From contig NZ_AP031415.1 in the NCBI RefSeq assembly GCF_042850985.1, positions 1,178,001 to 1,242,000 of the forward strand: a stretch of DNA of 64,000 nucleotides. The letters are read 5' to 3'. This document shows positions 1 through 8,156 of the stretch, one piece after another (within the stretch, counting starts at the first letter, position 1; each line of letters opens with the position of its first letter). A program made the translations under genes and the position numbers. The notes beneath the pieces are model-generated. The model was not told the DNA's origin. It saw only the letters and a program-made list of their open reading frames with translations, and made no database searches. This DNA comes from Allocoprobacillus sp002160865. Lineage in GTDB: Bacteria > Bacillota_I > Bacilli_A > Erysipelotrichales > Coprobacillaceae.

Positions 1-1
1 A

Positions 2-721
2 ACGATTCATTCGATATTGGGTTTGACAAATATAGAAAGTGGAACAATCACAATGTTAGGAAGTTCTAACATTGATGAAGTTTCTAAAGATGAAATTGGT
101 GTTGTTTTTGATGGTAATAATTATCCTGATGAACTCAATCCAAAGCAGTTAGGAAAAGTTTTTGCGAATATTTATAAAACATGGGATATGAACACATATG
201 AAAAAATGTTAGTCAAATTTCAATTGCCAATGAATAAAAAAATCAAGAATTTTTCTAAAGGAATGAAGATGAAATATTCTATATCTGTAGCTTTTTCACA
301 TCATTCAAAATTACTGGTTCTTGATGAAGCCACAAGTGGTTTGGATCCAATTGTGAGAGATGAGATATTGGATATGTTATTAGACTTTATTCAAGATGAA
401 GAACATTCTGTTTTGATTTCATCTCATATTACAAGTGATTTAGAAAAAGTAGCTGATTATATTGTATTTATTCATGAAGGTAAGATTATTTTTTCAAAAC
501 CTAAAGATGAACTGTTAGAAAAATATGGTATTATGAAATGTGGTGCGGCTCAATTTGATGCATTGGATAAGGAAGATATGATTGCATATAGAAAACAAGA
601 TTATGAATGGCAGGTATTGGTTGCTGATAGACAGAAAGCTGAAAAGAAATATCCAAAAGCAATGGTTATACCAGCCAATATTGATGAAATTATGTTGATG
701 TATGTAAAGGGGGCTTGTTAA
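2..721 (+). CDS. ABC transporter ATP-binding protein (5' end outside window)
   Basis: ATPase subunit of an ABC exporter that powers the permease encoded immediately downstream. The reading frame is open from base 2, so the Walker A loop and the true start lie upstream of the window; the TTG at 17 is not a credible start. Visible are a C-loop variant (FSKGM, near nt 250-264), Walker B with the D-loop (LLVLDEATSGLDP, near nt 309-347) and the switch histidine (SSHI, near nt 420-430). The C-terminal ~60 residues are the variable tail typical of small lantibiotic/multidrug exporters. The stop codon is followed directly by the permease ATG. The family is clear; the substrate is unknown. Confidence 0.93.
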   Translation, partial: TIHSILGLTNIESGTITMLGSSNIDEVSKDEIGVVFDGNNYPDELNPKQLGKVFANIYKTWDMNTYEKMLVKFQLPMNKKIKNFSKGMKMKYSISVAFSHHSKLLVLDEATSGLDPIVRDEILDMLLDFIQDEEHSVLISSHITSDLEKVADYIVFIHEGKIIFSKPKDELLEKYGIMKCGAAQFDALDKEDMIAYRKQDYEWQVLVADRQKAEKKYPKAMVIPANIDEIMLMYVKGAC

Positions 722-1324
722 ATGAAAGGCTTATTATTAAAAGATTATTACATTGTCAAAAATAGTTTATTGATTTTAACGGTTGTATTTATCATTATTG
801 GAGCAAGTCTATCTCATCTTTCAACACCATGGGTATTAACGGTACTGGCAACAGTCTTATTAGGAATGATTGTAACAACGACAATTACTTTAGATAAAAC
901 ATCTAGATGGATTAAAACAGTTCTTACAACAAGGATTTCTAGAAGAACTTATGTTGATAGTAAATATATTTCTTATTTAGGAATAAGTTTAATTGGATTG
1001 GTTTTTGGAATTGTTTTTGGATATATTGCTTCAACTGTCATTGGTTCAAACAATGATGGAGTGATGATATTTGTTTGTATTAGTGTTGCCATGGCTTTAC
1101 TTGCTGGTGGAATCATTTTACCGTTCTATTTTCTTACTGATGAAACAAAAAGTATTCTAGGCTCAATTATTTCTTATCCTGTGTCTGCAGGTATATTCAT
1201 TGGATTGTTCCTTCTTTTAGGAAATCATTTATCAACATATCTTATTGTTTTAACTGTATCCCTTGTTGTTTATATCATATCTTGGATTTTGACAAAAAAG
1301 GTATTGTTGATAAGAGATTTGTGA
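722..1324 (+). CDS. ABC-2 type permease subunit
   Basis: Integral membrane partner of the preceding ATPase; start and stop abut with no gap, so the two are translated together. The 200-residue protein begins MKGLLLKDYY, the usual cytoplasmic opening of small ABC-2 permeases, followed by about six hydrophobic segments (near residues 12-32, 36-57, 83-107, 113-136, 145-168 and 170-190). No extracellular domain is evident. A terminator follows, so it is the last gene of the operon. An exporter of a peptide or toxic compound is the family norm; the substrate cannot be read from sequence. Confidence 0.88.
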   Translation: MKGLLLKDYYIVKNSLLILTVVFIIIGASLSHLSTPWVLTVLATVLLGMIVTTTITLDKTSRWIKTVLTTRISRRTYVDSKYISYLGISLIGLVFGIVFGYIASTVIGSNNDGVMIFVCISVAMALLAGGIILPFYFLTDETKSILGSIISYPVSAGIFIGLFLLLGNHLSTYLIVLTVSLVVYIISWILTKKVLLIRDL

Positions 1325-1343
1325 TGTTGTTATTAATTTGATG

Positions 1344-1376
1344 AAAAAACTGTACTTTATAAAGGTACAGTTTTTT
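1344..1376 (+). terminator. Rho-independent terminator of ABC exporter operon
   Basis: Inverted repeat AAAAAACTGTAC...GTACAGTTTTTT with a short loop and a T run, 20 bases after the permease stop codon. Confidence 0.85.
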
Positions 1377-1455
1377 CATATATAAATAATGAGTTTCAAT
1401 ATCTATATTTTCATATGAATTTTAATTCATTGACATAAAATTTTTATTCAATTAA

Positions 1456-1577
1456 GATTGAAATTGAGGAAGATCTTGTTCAGAATCAAGATATGCTTAA
1501 TGAACCAGTTTTAACAAGATTGGCATAAAAATAATGCTCATATTATTATTGGATGGATATTACAGGAAGGTAGATAA
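1456..1577 (+). pseudogene. Remnant of an aldo/keto reductase C-terminal region
   Basis: Two short frames read IEIEEDLVQNQDMLNEPVL and, after a one-base shift and a stop near 1525, NNAHIIIGWILQEG. Together they resemble the 'PVL..IA...NV..AQ..L.W.LQ.G' stretch of aldo/keto reductases. No start, no catalytic tetrad and several stops remain. A hairpin with T run (near 1567-1605) follows, perhaps the old terminator. The family call rests on pattern memory only. The rest of the 1377-1678 gap holds nothing else I can identify apart from the promoter side of the next gene. Confidence 0.45.
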
Positions 1578-1678
1578 AATTATTACTTTATCTATCTTAT
1601 TTTCATTATCAAAAGTTTAGTACTCTATTTTCACTTTTTTTGTCTTTCATGTTAAGATATAAATAGGGGTGACGTATT

Positions 1679-2425
1679 TTGGAACAGAATTTATTATTAG
1701 ATTTTTCACATATATATCCTGCTAATATTGGAAATGATGTTAATCATCTTATACGAATAGATTTAAGTGATATTGAAGGGACTGATATGTATTGTAGTCA
1801 TGAAGCTATGTTAGAAATTCAAAGACGTTTAAATAATTATGGACCTGAAGGTATTCATTTTTTGGATAATGGAAATTACCATTATATGACAAAGGTATTT
1901 GTTGATAAAATCAAAAAGCCATTTTCCCTTGTTTTGTTTGATCATCATACCGATATGCTTCAACCTATGATTCATGATTTAACAAGCTGTGGAAGTTGGG
2001 CAGGAGAATTATTGCATGAAAATGCCTATTTAAAACAGCTTATTCTTATTGGCCCTAGTCAACAAAATATAGAAAATAATGATGTAGCATCCAAAGTGAT
2101 TTACATTAGTGTCAATGAACAGGAAGAAGATGTCGCTCACTTACAAATCAAAAAAGTAGATTTGACATTACCTGCTTATATTTCTATTGATAAAGATGTT
2201 CTTGATCGTTACTGGGCAAGAACGAATTGGGATCAAGGAAATATGTCTATTAAGACATTGGAAAAAATACTTCAAGATATTTTTAAACACCAAAATGTGA
2301 TTGGGGTAGATATTTGTGGAGAATGTGATTTACATGAATCTTATTGGCAATTAAAAGAAGATGAAAAGATTAATCATATGACGAATGATATCTTATATCA
2401 TTTTCTATCTCAATATATGTTATAA
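1679..2425 (+). CDS. Arginase/agmatinase-family (ureohydrolase fold) protein
   Basis: A 248-residue member of the ureohydrolase superfamily, Mn-dependent enzymes that hydrolyse guanidino compounds or formimino groups. Metal-ligand motifs are present: DHHTD at residues 88-92 and SIDKD at 169-173, with CGSW at 104-107; an upstream Gly-Asn-X-His segment (about 65-68) may supply the first His. It is shorter than typical arginase (~300) and lacks some N-terminal elements. The start is TTG, chosen because AGGGGTG (1665-1671) sits 7 bases upstream and no ATG fits. It stands alone, flanked by remnants, so its pathway cannot be inferred. True substrate unknown. Confidence 0.75.
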   Translation: MEQNLLLDFSHIYPANIGNDVNHLIRIDLSDIEGTDMYCSHEAMLEIQRRLNNYGPEGIHFLDNGNYHYMTKVFVDKIKKPFSLVLFDHHTDMLQPMIHDLTSCGSWAGELLHENAYLKQLILIGPSQQNIENNDVASKVIYISVNEQEEDVAHLQIKKVDLTLPAYISIDKDVLDRYWARTNWDQGNMSIKTLEKILQDIFKHQNVIGVDICGECDLHESYWQLKEDEKINHMTNDILYHFLSQYML

Positions 2426-2440
2426 AAGGAATGATTAAGC

Positions 2441-2830
2441 ATGTATAATCATCAATGAGATACTTTTATTAAAGTTGCTGATGCAGGAAGTTTCTCTAAA
2501 GTATTTGAACAATTGTATATTTCCACGAATGCCGTTATAAAGCAAATCAATTCATTAGAGGAACGTATTGGAATCTTGTTATTTCATCGTACATATAAAG
2601 GATTAACATTAACACCAACAGGTCAATCTTTATATTAAGATGCAAAATATATTATTTAGTATTCAAAAGTTTCTATCATAGGAGCATTGTAAAAAGCTTA
2701 AAAACATATTATGATATTCATTCAAAATACTAAGGAACTTTATAATTCAATCATTTTGTTCTACAAGACTATGATGGCTTTTGAAAACAAAGAAATAAAA
2801 AGATTTATAGATGAAATTGAAAAGTGATAA
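2441..2830 (+). pseudogene. Decayed LysR-family regulator
   Basis: Reading from the ATG at 2441 gives MYNHQ, a stop, then a recognisable LysR winged-helix: FIKVADAGSFSKVFEQLYIS, then NAVIKQINSLEERIGILLFH and RTYKGLTLTPTGQSLY, ending at a TAA at 2638. The next ~190 bases read DAKYII-stop-YSKVSIIGAL with more stops, the start of the LysR linker helix, and then an open stretch ending FENKEIKRFIDEIEK. The effector domain is missing. This is a dead regulator; its former target is not evident. Confidence 0.75.
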
Positions 2831-3011
2831 TTTTAAGAGGAATAAGATATTTGGATTTGGTGATTCAATGGATAGATGATTTTTACATGAAAAATATCTA
2901 CATATGAAATCTATGAGTTTACTAAAATGTAATTTTGATTAAAATATTCATTGTTTTTTATGTTTTTTGAAATTGATATGTTATAATTTTACAAAACATA
3001 ATGAAATGGTG

Positions 3012-3482
3012 GTGAAACAATAAAAAATCATATTCTTTGATATTGATGGAACATTAATAGATATGACAAAAAAGAAAATATCTAAAAAGATATTAGAAAC
3101 AATGAAAAGGTTAAAAAATAATGGAATCAAGCTTTGTGTTGCGACAGGACGCTAACCAATGCAAGTGCCTCAATTTCAAGACATAGAATTTGATGCTTAT
3201 TTGACATATAATAGATCTTATTATTTTTCAAAAGAGAAAACAATATTTTCAAATCCACTAAAGAAATATGATGTTGATATCATTTTAAAAAATGCGAAGA
3301 AGATGAATAGACCTGTTTCATTTGCTACACAAAATAGATTGGCTGCCAATGGAACAGATCAGGATTTAAGTGAATATTATGGCTTTAGTGATATAGATGT
3401 TGTTATAAATGATGATGTTGTAAAAAATGATGACATTTTTTCAGATGATGATGGGGGATTATTGAGAAGATTATGGTTATAA
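3012..3482 (+). pseudogene. Decayed Cof-type HAD phosphatase
   Basis: One frame (GTG at 3012) reads KIIFFDIDGTLIDM (HAD motif I DxDGT), ...GIKLCVATGR, a TAA at 3153-3155, then PMQVPQFQDIEFDAYLTYN and on to NRLAANGTDQDLSEYYGFSD. Another TAA follows the third codon. These are the motif I and cap region of a Cof-type sugar phosphatase such as the intact copies at 13145, 20879 and 35130. Motifs III and IV are absent: the frame runs into unrelated Nudix sequence at about 3440. Dead by two stops and loss of the 3' half. Confidence 0.85.
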
Positions 3483-3731
3483 AATGAATTGCTGTCCAAG
3501 ATCGTAATCAACATAATCAACCTGTCTATGCCTATAGCATTTGTAAAATCTTTGTTTTGTGTCATTTGTTAAGTGGTCAGTTTATAGATAATATTGAAAC
3601 AACGGAAATACAATATTTTGATAGAGATGATTTACCATCATCTTTAAGCTCATGAAAAAACAACAAAAGAACAGATTGAAATGTGTTTTCAAGCATTTCA
3701 TGATTCCAATTGGCAGACACAATTTGATTAA
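3460..3731 (+). pseudogene. Remnant of a Nudix hydrolase C-terminus
   Basis: Frame reading through a TGA at 3485 gives IAVQDRNQHNQPVYAYSICK, then an IFVLCHLLSGQFIDNIETTE segment and IQYFDRDDLP. A frameshift near 3651 then gives EKTTKEQIEMCFQAF ending NWQTQFD-stop. This is the characteristic C-terminal half of the ADP-ribose-type Nudix proteins that carry an extra N-terminal domain. The Nudix box itself is gone. It is joined directly to the HAD remnant, implying a deletion that fused two decaying genes. Confidence 0.75.
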
Positions 3732-3749
3732 TAAAGAAAGGACATAAAA

Positions 3750-4214
3750 ATGGGTATTATAGAAGTTAAACAACGAGATGAAAGATTAACACAAGATTTA
3801 TTGAAGGTATGGGAAAGTTCTGTAAGAGCAACACATTTATTTTTATCCAATGATGAGATTAATCAAATTAAACAATATGTCCCAGAAGCATTAAAAAATA
3901 TTTCTATATTACTTGTATCTCAAAAAGAAGATAAAACACCAACAGGTTTTATGGGGATTGCTGATCATATGCTGGAAATGTTATTTATTGGTGATGAGTA
4001 TAGAGGACAAGGAATGGGTAAAGAGTTACTACAATATGGGATTGATCATTATGCAGTTAATAAACTTGCAGTAAATGAGCAAAATCCACTAGCCAAAGGT
4101 TTTTATGAACATATGGGATTTGAAGTTTATAAACGTACAGAGTTAGATGAACAGGGAGAACCTTATCCTTTATTATATATGCAAAGAATTGAAAAAGAGA
4201 TTTCTAAAACATAG
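3750..4214 (+). CDS. GNAT family N-acetyltransferase, YjaB-like
   Basis: A 154-residue acetyl-CoA-dependent N-acetyltransferase. The acetyl-CoA pyrophosphate loop is RGQGMG (near residues 90-95), preceded by MLEMLFIGDEY (beta-4). The segments SVRATHLFL near the N-terminus, NEQNPLAKGFYEHMGF (motif B) and GEPYPLLYM at the end closely track the E. coli YjaB arrangement. RBS AAAGGA lies ahead of the ATG. It stands alone with its own terminator. Acceptor substrate unknown; YjaB-type proteins are only partly characterised. Confidence 0.88.
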   Translation: MGIIEVKQRDERLTQDLLKVWESSVRATHLFLSNDEINQIKQYVPEALKNISILLVSQKEDKTPTGFMGIADHMLEMLFIGDEYRGQGMGKELLQYGIDHYAVNKLAVNEQNPLAKGFYEHMGFEVYKRTELDEQGEPYPLLYMQRIEKEISKT

Positions 4215-4244
4215 TTTGTATGTTATAAAAGAAATCTCTTTTTC
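4191..4244. terminator. Bidirectional terminator whose 5' arm lies in the acetyltransferase coding end
   Basis: A perfect 15-base inverted repeat: GAAAAAGAGATTTCT (4191-4205) and AGAAATCTCTTTTTC (4230-4244). The first arm encodes the last residues of the acetyltransferase; the hairpin also serves the convergent hydrolase gene ending at 4256. Confidence 0.8.
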
Positions 4245-4255
4245 TAATCAATAAG

Positions 4256-5173
4256 TTATTCATTCATTTGAACATCTTGATATAAATTATTATGATATAT
4301 TTCAGCATTGTCATCTAAAAAGGCATGACTAGCATAAATATCATCTTGTAATTGCCACATCAACCATGCTGTCACATATCCATCTGTTGAATATAACATT
4401 CCTCCATGATCAGTATCTTTTCTTCGCATCATCACTTTTGATGAAGGAACTTTATTATACATTTCTATCATGGCTTCTAAAGGAATGACAGCTTTGGTTT
4501 CAAAATCACCTTTTGTTCCTGCAATCATGAATAGGGGAATAGAAATTTGGGTGAGATCATAGGACCATCCAAAATCATGAGCCATTTTTTCATGGGTAGG
4601 TGATAAAGTAACGGCTGTTTTATAAATATTTTGATGTTTTGTATGAGATACAGCAGTTAATACACCTGCACCACCTTGAGAATGACCTGTTATGCCAATG
4701 TGTTTGAAATCAATATGATGGTAGAGAATATGATTTTGATCATCATTGATTTTTATTAAGTAGTCAATTGTTTCATCAGCTGATAAACCAAATCCGGTGC
4801 TTGGATCATCATTGCCAATGACAATAAATCCCCATGAGGCCAAATGCTGAAATAAAGCAGGATATTTTTTAGGTAAAATACCTGTCCCATTTAATATAAC
4901 CACAACAGGATATTGTTTTTGTGTCTTTTCTAACTCTTGAGGATAATAGATATGAAAATATTTTGTAAGTTCAGTTCCTTTTTCTTTTTGATATGTGACA
5001 TGATTGGGACCGAATTGAAGATATTTAGCTTCTATTAAGCCACCTGTTTTAATAATCCTTGTATAATGAGTTGGAACAGATGGAATTGTGGATATGAATA
5101 AAAGTAAGCCACCAACAAGCAATATCAAAATCAAAAGAATTATAGCTATTATTTTTATTATATTTTTCATCAT
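4256..5173 (-). CDS. Membrane-anchored alpha/beta hydrolase
   Basis: A 305-residue alpha/beta hydrolase of the PET-hydrolase/chlorophyllase-like group, probably acting on esters outside the membrane. An N-terminal hydrophobic segment (about residues 6-29) anchors it. The nucleophile elbow is GHSQGG (Ser near 165); an oxyanion strand VVVILNGTG lies near 90; a late Asp (near 218-223) and DTDHGG (His near 255) complete a plausible triad. Start overlaps the stop of the upstream hydrolase (ATGATGA, 4 bases), so the two are translationally coupled. Part of the TetR-linked operon. Substrate unknown. Confidence 0.83.
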   Translation of the reverse strand: MMKNIIKIIAIILLILILLVGGLLLFISTIPSVPTHYTRIIKTGGLIEAKYLQFGPNHVTYQKEKGTELTKYFHIYYPQELEKTQKQYPVVVILNGTGILPKKYPALFQHLASWGFIVIGNDDPSTGFGLSADETIDYLIKINDDQNHILYHHIDFKHIGITGHSQGGAGVLTAVSHTKHQNIYKTAVTLSPTHEKMAHDFGWSYDLTQISIPLFMIAGTKGDFETKAVIPLEAMIEMYNKVPSSKVMMRRKDTDHGGMLYSTDGYVTAWLMWQLQDDIYASHAFLDDNAEIYHNNLYQDVQMNE

Positions 5174-6165
5174 TTATTTGTTGACTCCTTTACAGGCATA
5201 TATTTTTCTAAATAGGCTTCTACTGTTTGCATATATTGATGATAGATTTTATTGTCATTTTGCAAGCCATGTCCAGAGTGTTCAGCTACAAAATATTGAT
5301 AATCAACATGATGCTTTTGATAGGCTTTTAATAAACGTTGGGAACCTTTAAAGGGTTGAACTTTATCATATTTTCCATAAGCAACAATACTTGGCACAGT
5401 CTCATCGTTAATCCACATGAGAGCTGATATATGTTTGACTTTTTCAAGGTAGGTCTGATCTTGAATCATTTCAGATGTAATCTGTGTTCCAGACATAACA
5501 CTGAATAACTCTGCTGCTCCTTGTCTGGCTTTATCTGTATTTTGATTAAAGCCATAATTATCCCAATCTTCAACATAAAAGCTAGATGGACCTACAGCAC
5601 CAAAGAGTAACTGAACGGGTATAGGGGATGTTTTGGCATCACGATAGGCATAAATCATCGCAAGAGTATGTCCTGCTGATCCTCCGGCAATGGCCATTTT
5701 GTCAATAGAATAACCATATTGTTTGGCTTGTTCAATAATGTGAGGAATAGCGTCTTTGATTTCTAGAGATTGTGTATAGACATTGGCATCAGGATTGTCT
5801 TCATTAAAAAGTGTATAATTAATCCCAACAGCAACATATCCTTTGGAACAAAGCCATGATAATATATCTTTATCTCCTGATTTGTCTCCAGAGGTAAACC
5901 CTCCAGCATGGAGATAAACAACCAATCCATAATGTTTTTTTGTCTGATCATGAGGTAAATACATATCAAATCGGTTTGATTCTTTTTCGCCATAAGATAA
6001 ATCAGTATACAATGTTCCAACTTCTGGTGTCATTTTCACTTCATAATTTTTGGCCCATGAAGGTTTTAACACAACTTTTGAACCTATTCCTAGTAAAAAA
6101 CAAACGACAAATGTCATTATGCATATAAATATAAACATTTTGCGGCCTCCCTTTTTTAAACTCAT
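5170..6165 (-). CDS. Alpha/beta hydrolase (esterase/BD-FAE-like), membrane anchored
   Basis: A 331-residue esterase-type alpha/beta hydrolase. After an N-terminal hydrophobic segment (about residues 10-27) come the oxyanion motif YLHAGGFTSG (an HGG variant), the nucleophile elbow AGGSAGH, an Asp in AYGKYDKVQP and the His in EHSGHG. The ATG at 6165 overlaps the stop of the 44-residue ORF upstream (ATGA) and has GGAGG nine bases before it; a second well-spaced start, ATG at 6138 behind GGGAGG, is also possible. Same operon as the next hydrolase; likely controlled by the divergent TetR. Substrate unknown. Confidence 0.85.
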   Translation of the reverse strand: MSLKKGGRKMFIFICIMTFVVCFLLGIGSKVVLKPSWAKNYEVKMTPEVGTLYTDLSYGEKESNRFDMYLPHDQTKKHYGLVVYLHAGGFTSGDKSGDKDILSWLCSKGYVAVGINYTLFNEDNPDANVYTQSLEIKDAIPHIIEQAKQYGYSIDKMAIAGGSAGHTLAMIYAYRDAKTSPIPVQLLFGAVGPSSFYVEDWDNYGFNQNTDKARQGAAELFSVMSGTQITSEMIQDQTYLEKVKHISALMWINDETVPSIVAYGKYDKVQPFKGSQRLLKAYQKHHVDYQYFVAEHSGHGLQNDNKIYHQYMQTVEAYLEKYMPVKESTNK

Positions 6166-6296
6166 AAAAAGTTTCCTCCAAATAATGTACCACCTAAAAG
6201 TAAGTTTAAAATAGTTCTCAATGCTAATCTTCCTAATACAAAAGCCATAATAGCAATAATCAAAAGAATCATTATACGTGTTTTTGTTAAAGTCAT
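6162..6296 (-). CDS. 44-residue hydrophobic membrane peptide, first gene of hydrolase operon
   Basis: Short ORF of 44 codons: MTLTKTRIMILLIIAIMAFV, then LGRLALRTILNLLLGG and TLFGGNFL. It has a strong ribosome-binding site (AAAGGAG, 5 bases before ATG) and its TGA overlaps the ATG of the first hydrolase (ATGA), the hallmark of a translated, coupled gene. One transmembrane helix (about residues 8-22) after a positively charged N-terminus, then a Gly-rich amphipathic tail. No family recognised; it may be a membrane subunit or chaperone for the anchored hydrolases, or simply a coupling leader. Confidence 0.65.
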   Translation of the reverse strand: MTLTKTRIMILLIIAIMAFVLGRLALRTILNLLLGGTLFGGNFL

Positions 6297-6318
6297 ATGT
6301 TCTCCTTTCGTTTCTATC

Positions 6319-6348
6319 TTGACAAGATCGTTTGTATTTTGTTAAAAT
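6319..6348 (+). promoter_or_regulatory. Promoter of tetR
   Basis: TTGACA (6319-6324), 18-base spacer, TAAAAT (6343-6348), reading toward the TetR gene. The tandem operators lie just downstream. Confidence 0.6.
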
Positions 6349-6351
6349 TCT

Positions 6352-6392
6352 GATGAAACATATGTATCATCGGATGAAACAAGTGTATCATG
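6352..6392. promoter_or_regulatory. Tandem operators for the TetR regulator
   Basis: Two near-identical 20-base imperfect palindromes, GATGAAACATATGTATCATC (6352-6371) and GATGAAACAAGTGTATCATG (6373-6392), repeat with a 21-base period in the region between tetR and the divergent hydrolase operon. The period puts two bound dimers on the same DNA face. The position downstream of the tetR -10 suits autorepression. The assignment to this TetR is by proximity. Confidence 0.7.
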
Positions 6393-6453
6393 GTTGGTTG
6401 GCTTATTCAAGTTATTTAAAAAAATGATACGAAAAGGAGGATTGTGTTACATC

Positions 6454-6960
6454 ATGGATAATGATGAAAGAAATCAATATGTCAAAGTGGCAATGACAAA
6501 AGCATTATTAGAACTTTTAAATACAAAAAATTTAAAGGATATAAAGATTAGTGAAATTACTGAAAAAGCTCAAGTTGGGAGAGTTTCTTTTTATCGTAAC
6601 TATAAAGATAAAGAAGATATTTTAAAACAATATCTTGACAAAATTATCAAAGAATGGAAACTTCAAGATCAGATGCCCTTTGAATTGATTATGAAAACTT
6701 TATTTGAACATTTGGTAGCTTATAAAGATTTTTATATTTTACTTTATCAAAAAGATTTATTTTATTTATTTAGAAATACTTTAAAAAAATTAATGATTCA
6801 AGATAATCAATTATCTAATCCAGAAGCCTATGCAGTCGCTTATATGACTTATGGCATTTATGGCTGGATTAAAGAGTGGATTGCACGAGGCATGCAAGAA
6901 AGTCCGGATGATATTTATGCTTTTATGGAAGCACAAAAAACAGATAAATCTCATATATAA
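6454..6960 (+). CDS. TetR family transcriptional regulator
   Basis: DNA-binding repressor of 168 residues. The N-terminal helix-turn-helix is ISEITEKAQVGRVSFYRNYK followed by the usual KEDIL. The ligand-binding half ends with a PEAYAVAYMTYGIYGWIKEW segment typical of the Firmicute TetR C-terminal domain. I chose ATG 6454 (MDNDERNQ): AAAGGAGG lies 13 bases upstream, and an upstream frame extension to 6394 would run through the operator region. An in-frame TTG at 6442 is too close to the SD. It probably represses itself and the divergent hydrolase operon through the tandem operators at 6352-6392. Ligand unknown. Confidence 0.88.
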   Translation: MDNDERNQYVKVAMTKALLELLNTKNLKDIKISEITEKAQVGRVSFYRNYKDKEDILKQYLDKIIKEWKLQDQMPFELIMKTLFEHLVAYKDFYILLYQKDLFYLFRNTLKKLMIQDNQLSNPEAYAVAYMTYGIYGWIKEWIARGMQESPDDIYAFMEAQKTDKSHI

Positions 6961-7002
6961 AAGGAAAGTTCTTATGTTATTTTCAACATTTGAACTTTCC
7001 TT
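6961..7002. terminator. Bidirectional terminator between tetR and hxlR-type gene
   Basis: Inverted repeat AAAGGAAAGTTC ... GAACTTTCCTTT flanked by A and T runs, placed between two convergent genes. Confidence 0.85.
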
Positions 7003-7341
7003 TTATTCTTGCAAAGTTTCTTTATAATATGTTCCCCATTGTCCCATAATATCAATAATAGGACGAAGCGATTCACCTATTTCACTTAAACTATATTCAA
7101 CTCTTGGTGGTACTTCAGGATAAGCCGTTCTAATGACGATACCATCTTCTACCATGGATTTAAGCGTAGCAGTTAAAACTTTTTGAGAAATTCCATCTAA
7201 TGATCTCCTTAGTTCATTATAACGTTTTTTTTCAGTCATCAAATCTCTTAAAATGAGTAGTTTCCACTTACTTCCTATAAGTTGAACAGTTGTCGCAACA
7301 GGACATTCAGGTAAATTTTCTTTTTTGATCATTTCAAACAC
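7003..7341 (-). CDS. HxlR family transcriptional regulator
   Basis: A 112-residue winged-helix regulator of the HxlR group, which usually senses redox stress or reactive aldehydes. Diagnostic features: CPVATTVQLIGSKWKLLIL near the N-terminus (with the Cys at about residue 13), RYNELRRSLDGISQKVLTAT (recognition helix) and PRVEYSLSEIGESL (wing). It is transcribed away from the gene at 7536, with 194 bases between them, which suggests that gene as its target. RBS GGAGTG precedes the ATG. Confidence 0.92.
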   Translation of the reverse strand: MFEMIKKENLPECPVATTVQLIGSKWKLLILRDLMTEKKRYNELRRSLDGISQKVLTATLKSMVEDGIVIRTAYPEVPPRVEYSLSEIGESLRPIIDIMGQWGTYYKETLQE

Positions 7342-7535
7342 TCCTTATAGTCAATTTTTATGATATATGCCAAAAGTTATGTATATAAGAATTATATGAT
7401 ATAAGCATATCATGATGCAAATCATAAAATCAATTTTTTTTATAATTCCTACTTTTTGGTAACTATAGCACAAAAAAGTGCCTACTTACAAATTTATCAA
7501 ATTTGGAGTATATTATGATAGAGGAGAGAAGAACA

Positions 7536-8150
7536 ATGGAAAAACAAATGGATTTAAATAAAAAGTCTTTTATACCTGTTCATACAAATATTGAAAATGT
7601 AGAACTTGATGGTGAAAAAGTATTAAGAGTTATCAAAGTTGAAAAAATCATGGAATTTGATGAAAATACTTATGCAAAATTAAAAGATTTTTCATTTCAC
7701 AATGGAACAATCGAAGTGAAAATGTTAAGTCGTCTATTACCTGATGCACCAGATTTCGCAAGAGGATTTATAGGTATTGCTTATCGTATTACAGATGATG
7801 ACAAGCAATTTGAGTCATTTTATGTACGACCAACAAATGGTAAACAATGTCAAGATCCTATGAGAAAAACGCATGGATGTCAGTATTTTTCATATCCAAA
7901 ATATACTTTTGAATATTTTAGAAATCATCAGATTACACAATATGAAGCACCTGCTGATATTGATTTGAATGAATGGATTCAATTAAAAGCAGTTATTGAA
8001 GATGAACATGCTTCATTTTATATCAATGATAAGCTGATTCTTGTTGTAGAAGATATGAAACATGGGAAAGATTTGAAAGGTTCAGTTGGATTTTTTGTAG
8101 ATATTGGAACAGAAGCCTTCTTTAAAGATTTAAAAATTGATATCAAATAG
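7536..8150 (+). CDS. Concanavalin A-like/DUF1080-type lectin-fold protein
   Basis: A 204-residue cytoplasmic protein with no signal peptide. Segments such as FHNGTIEVKMLSRL, GFIGIAYRI, ESFYVRPTNG, LNEWIQLKAVIEDEHASFYI and KGSVGFFVDIGTEAFFKDLK follow the beta-sandwich pattern of laminin-G/3-keto-disaccharide hydrolase (DUF1080) domains. ATG 7536 is preferred over the upstream TTG because GAGGAG lies 9-14 bases before it. Divergent from the HxlR regulator. Exact activity unknown; it could bind or process a sugar or act on an aldehyde-stress product. Confidence 0.7.
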   Translation: MEKQMDLNKKSFIPVHTNIENVELDGEKVLRVIKVEKIMEFDENTYAKLKDFSFHNGTIEVKMLSRLLPDAPDFARGFIGIAYRITDDDKQFESFYVRPTNGKQCQDPMRKTHGCQYFSYPKYTFEYFRNHQITQYEAPADIDLNEWIQLKAVIEDEHASFYINDKLILVVEDMKHGKDLKGSVGFFVDIGTEAFFKDLKIDIK

Positions 8151-8156
8151 TTATTT

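Noticed and set aside
3377..3773. Minus-strand ORFs under the HAD/Nudix remnants
   Set aside because: Hydrophobic shadow frames of decayed plus-strand genes; no RBS.
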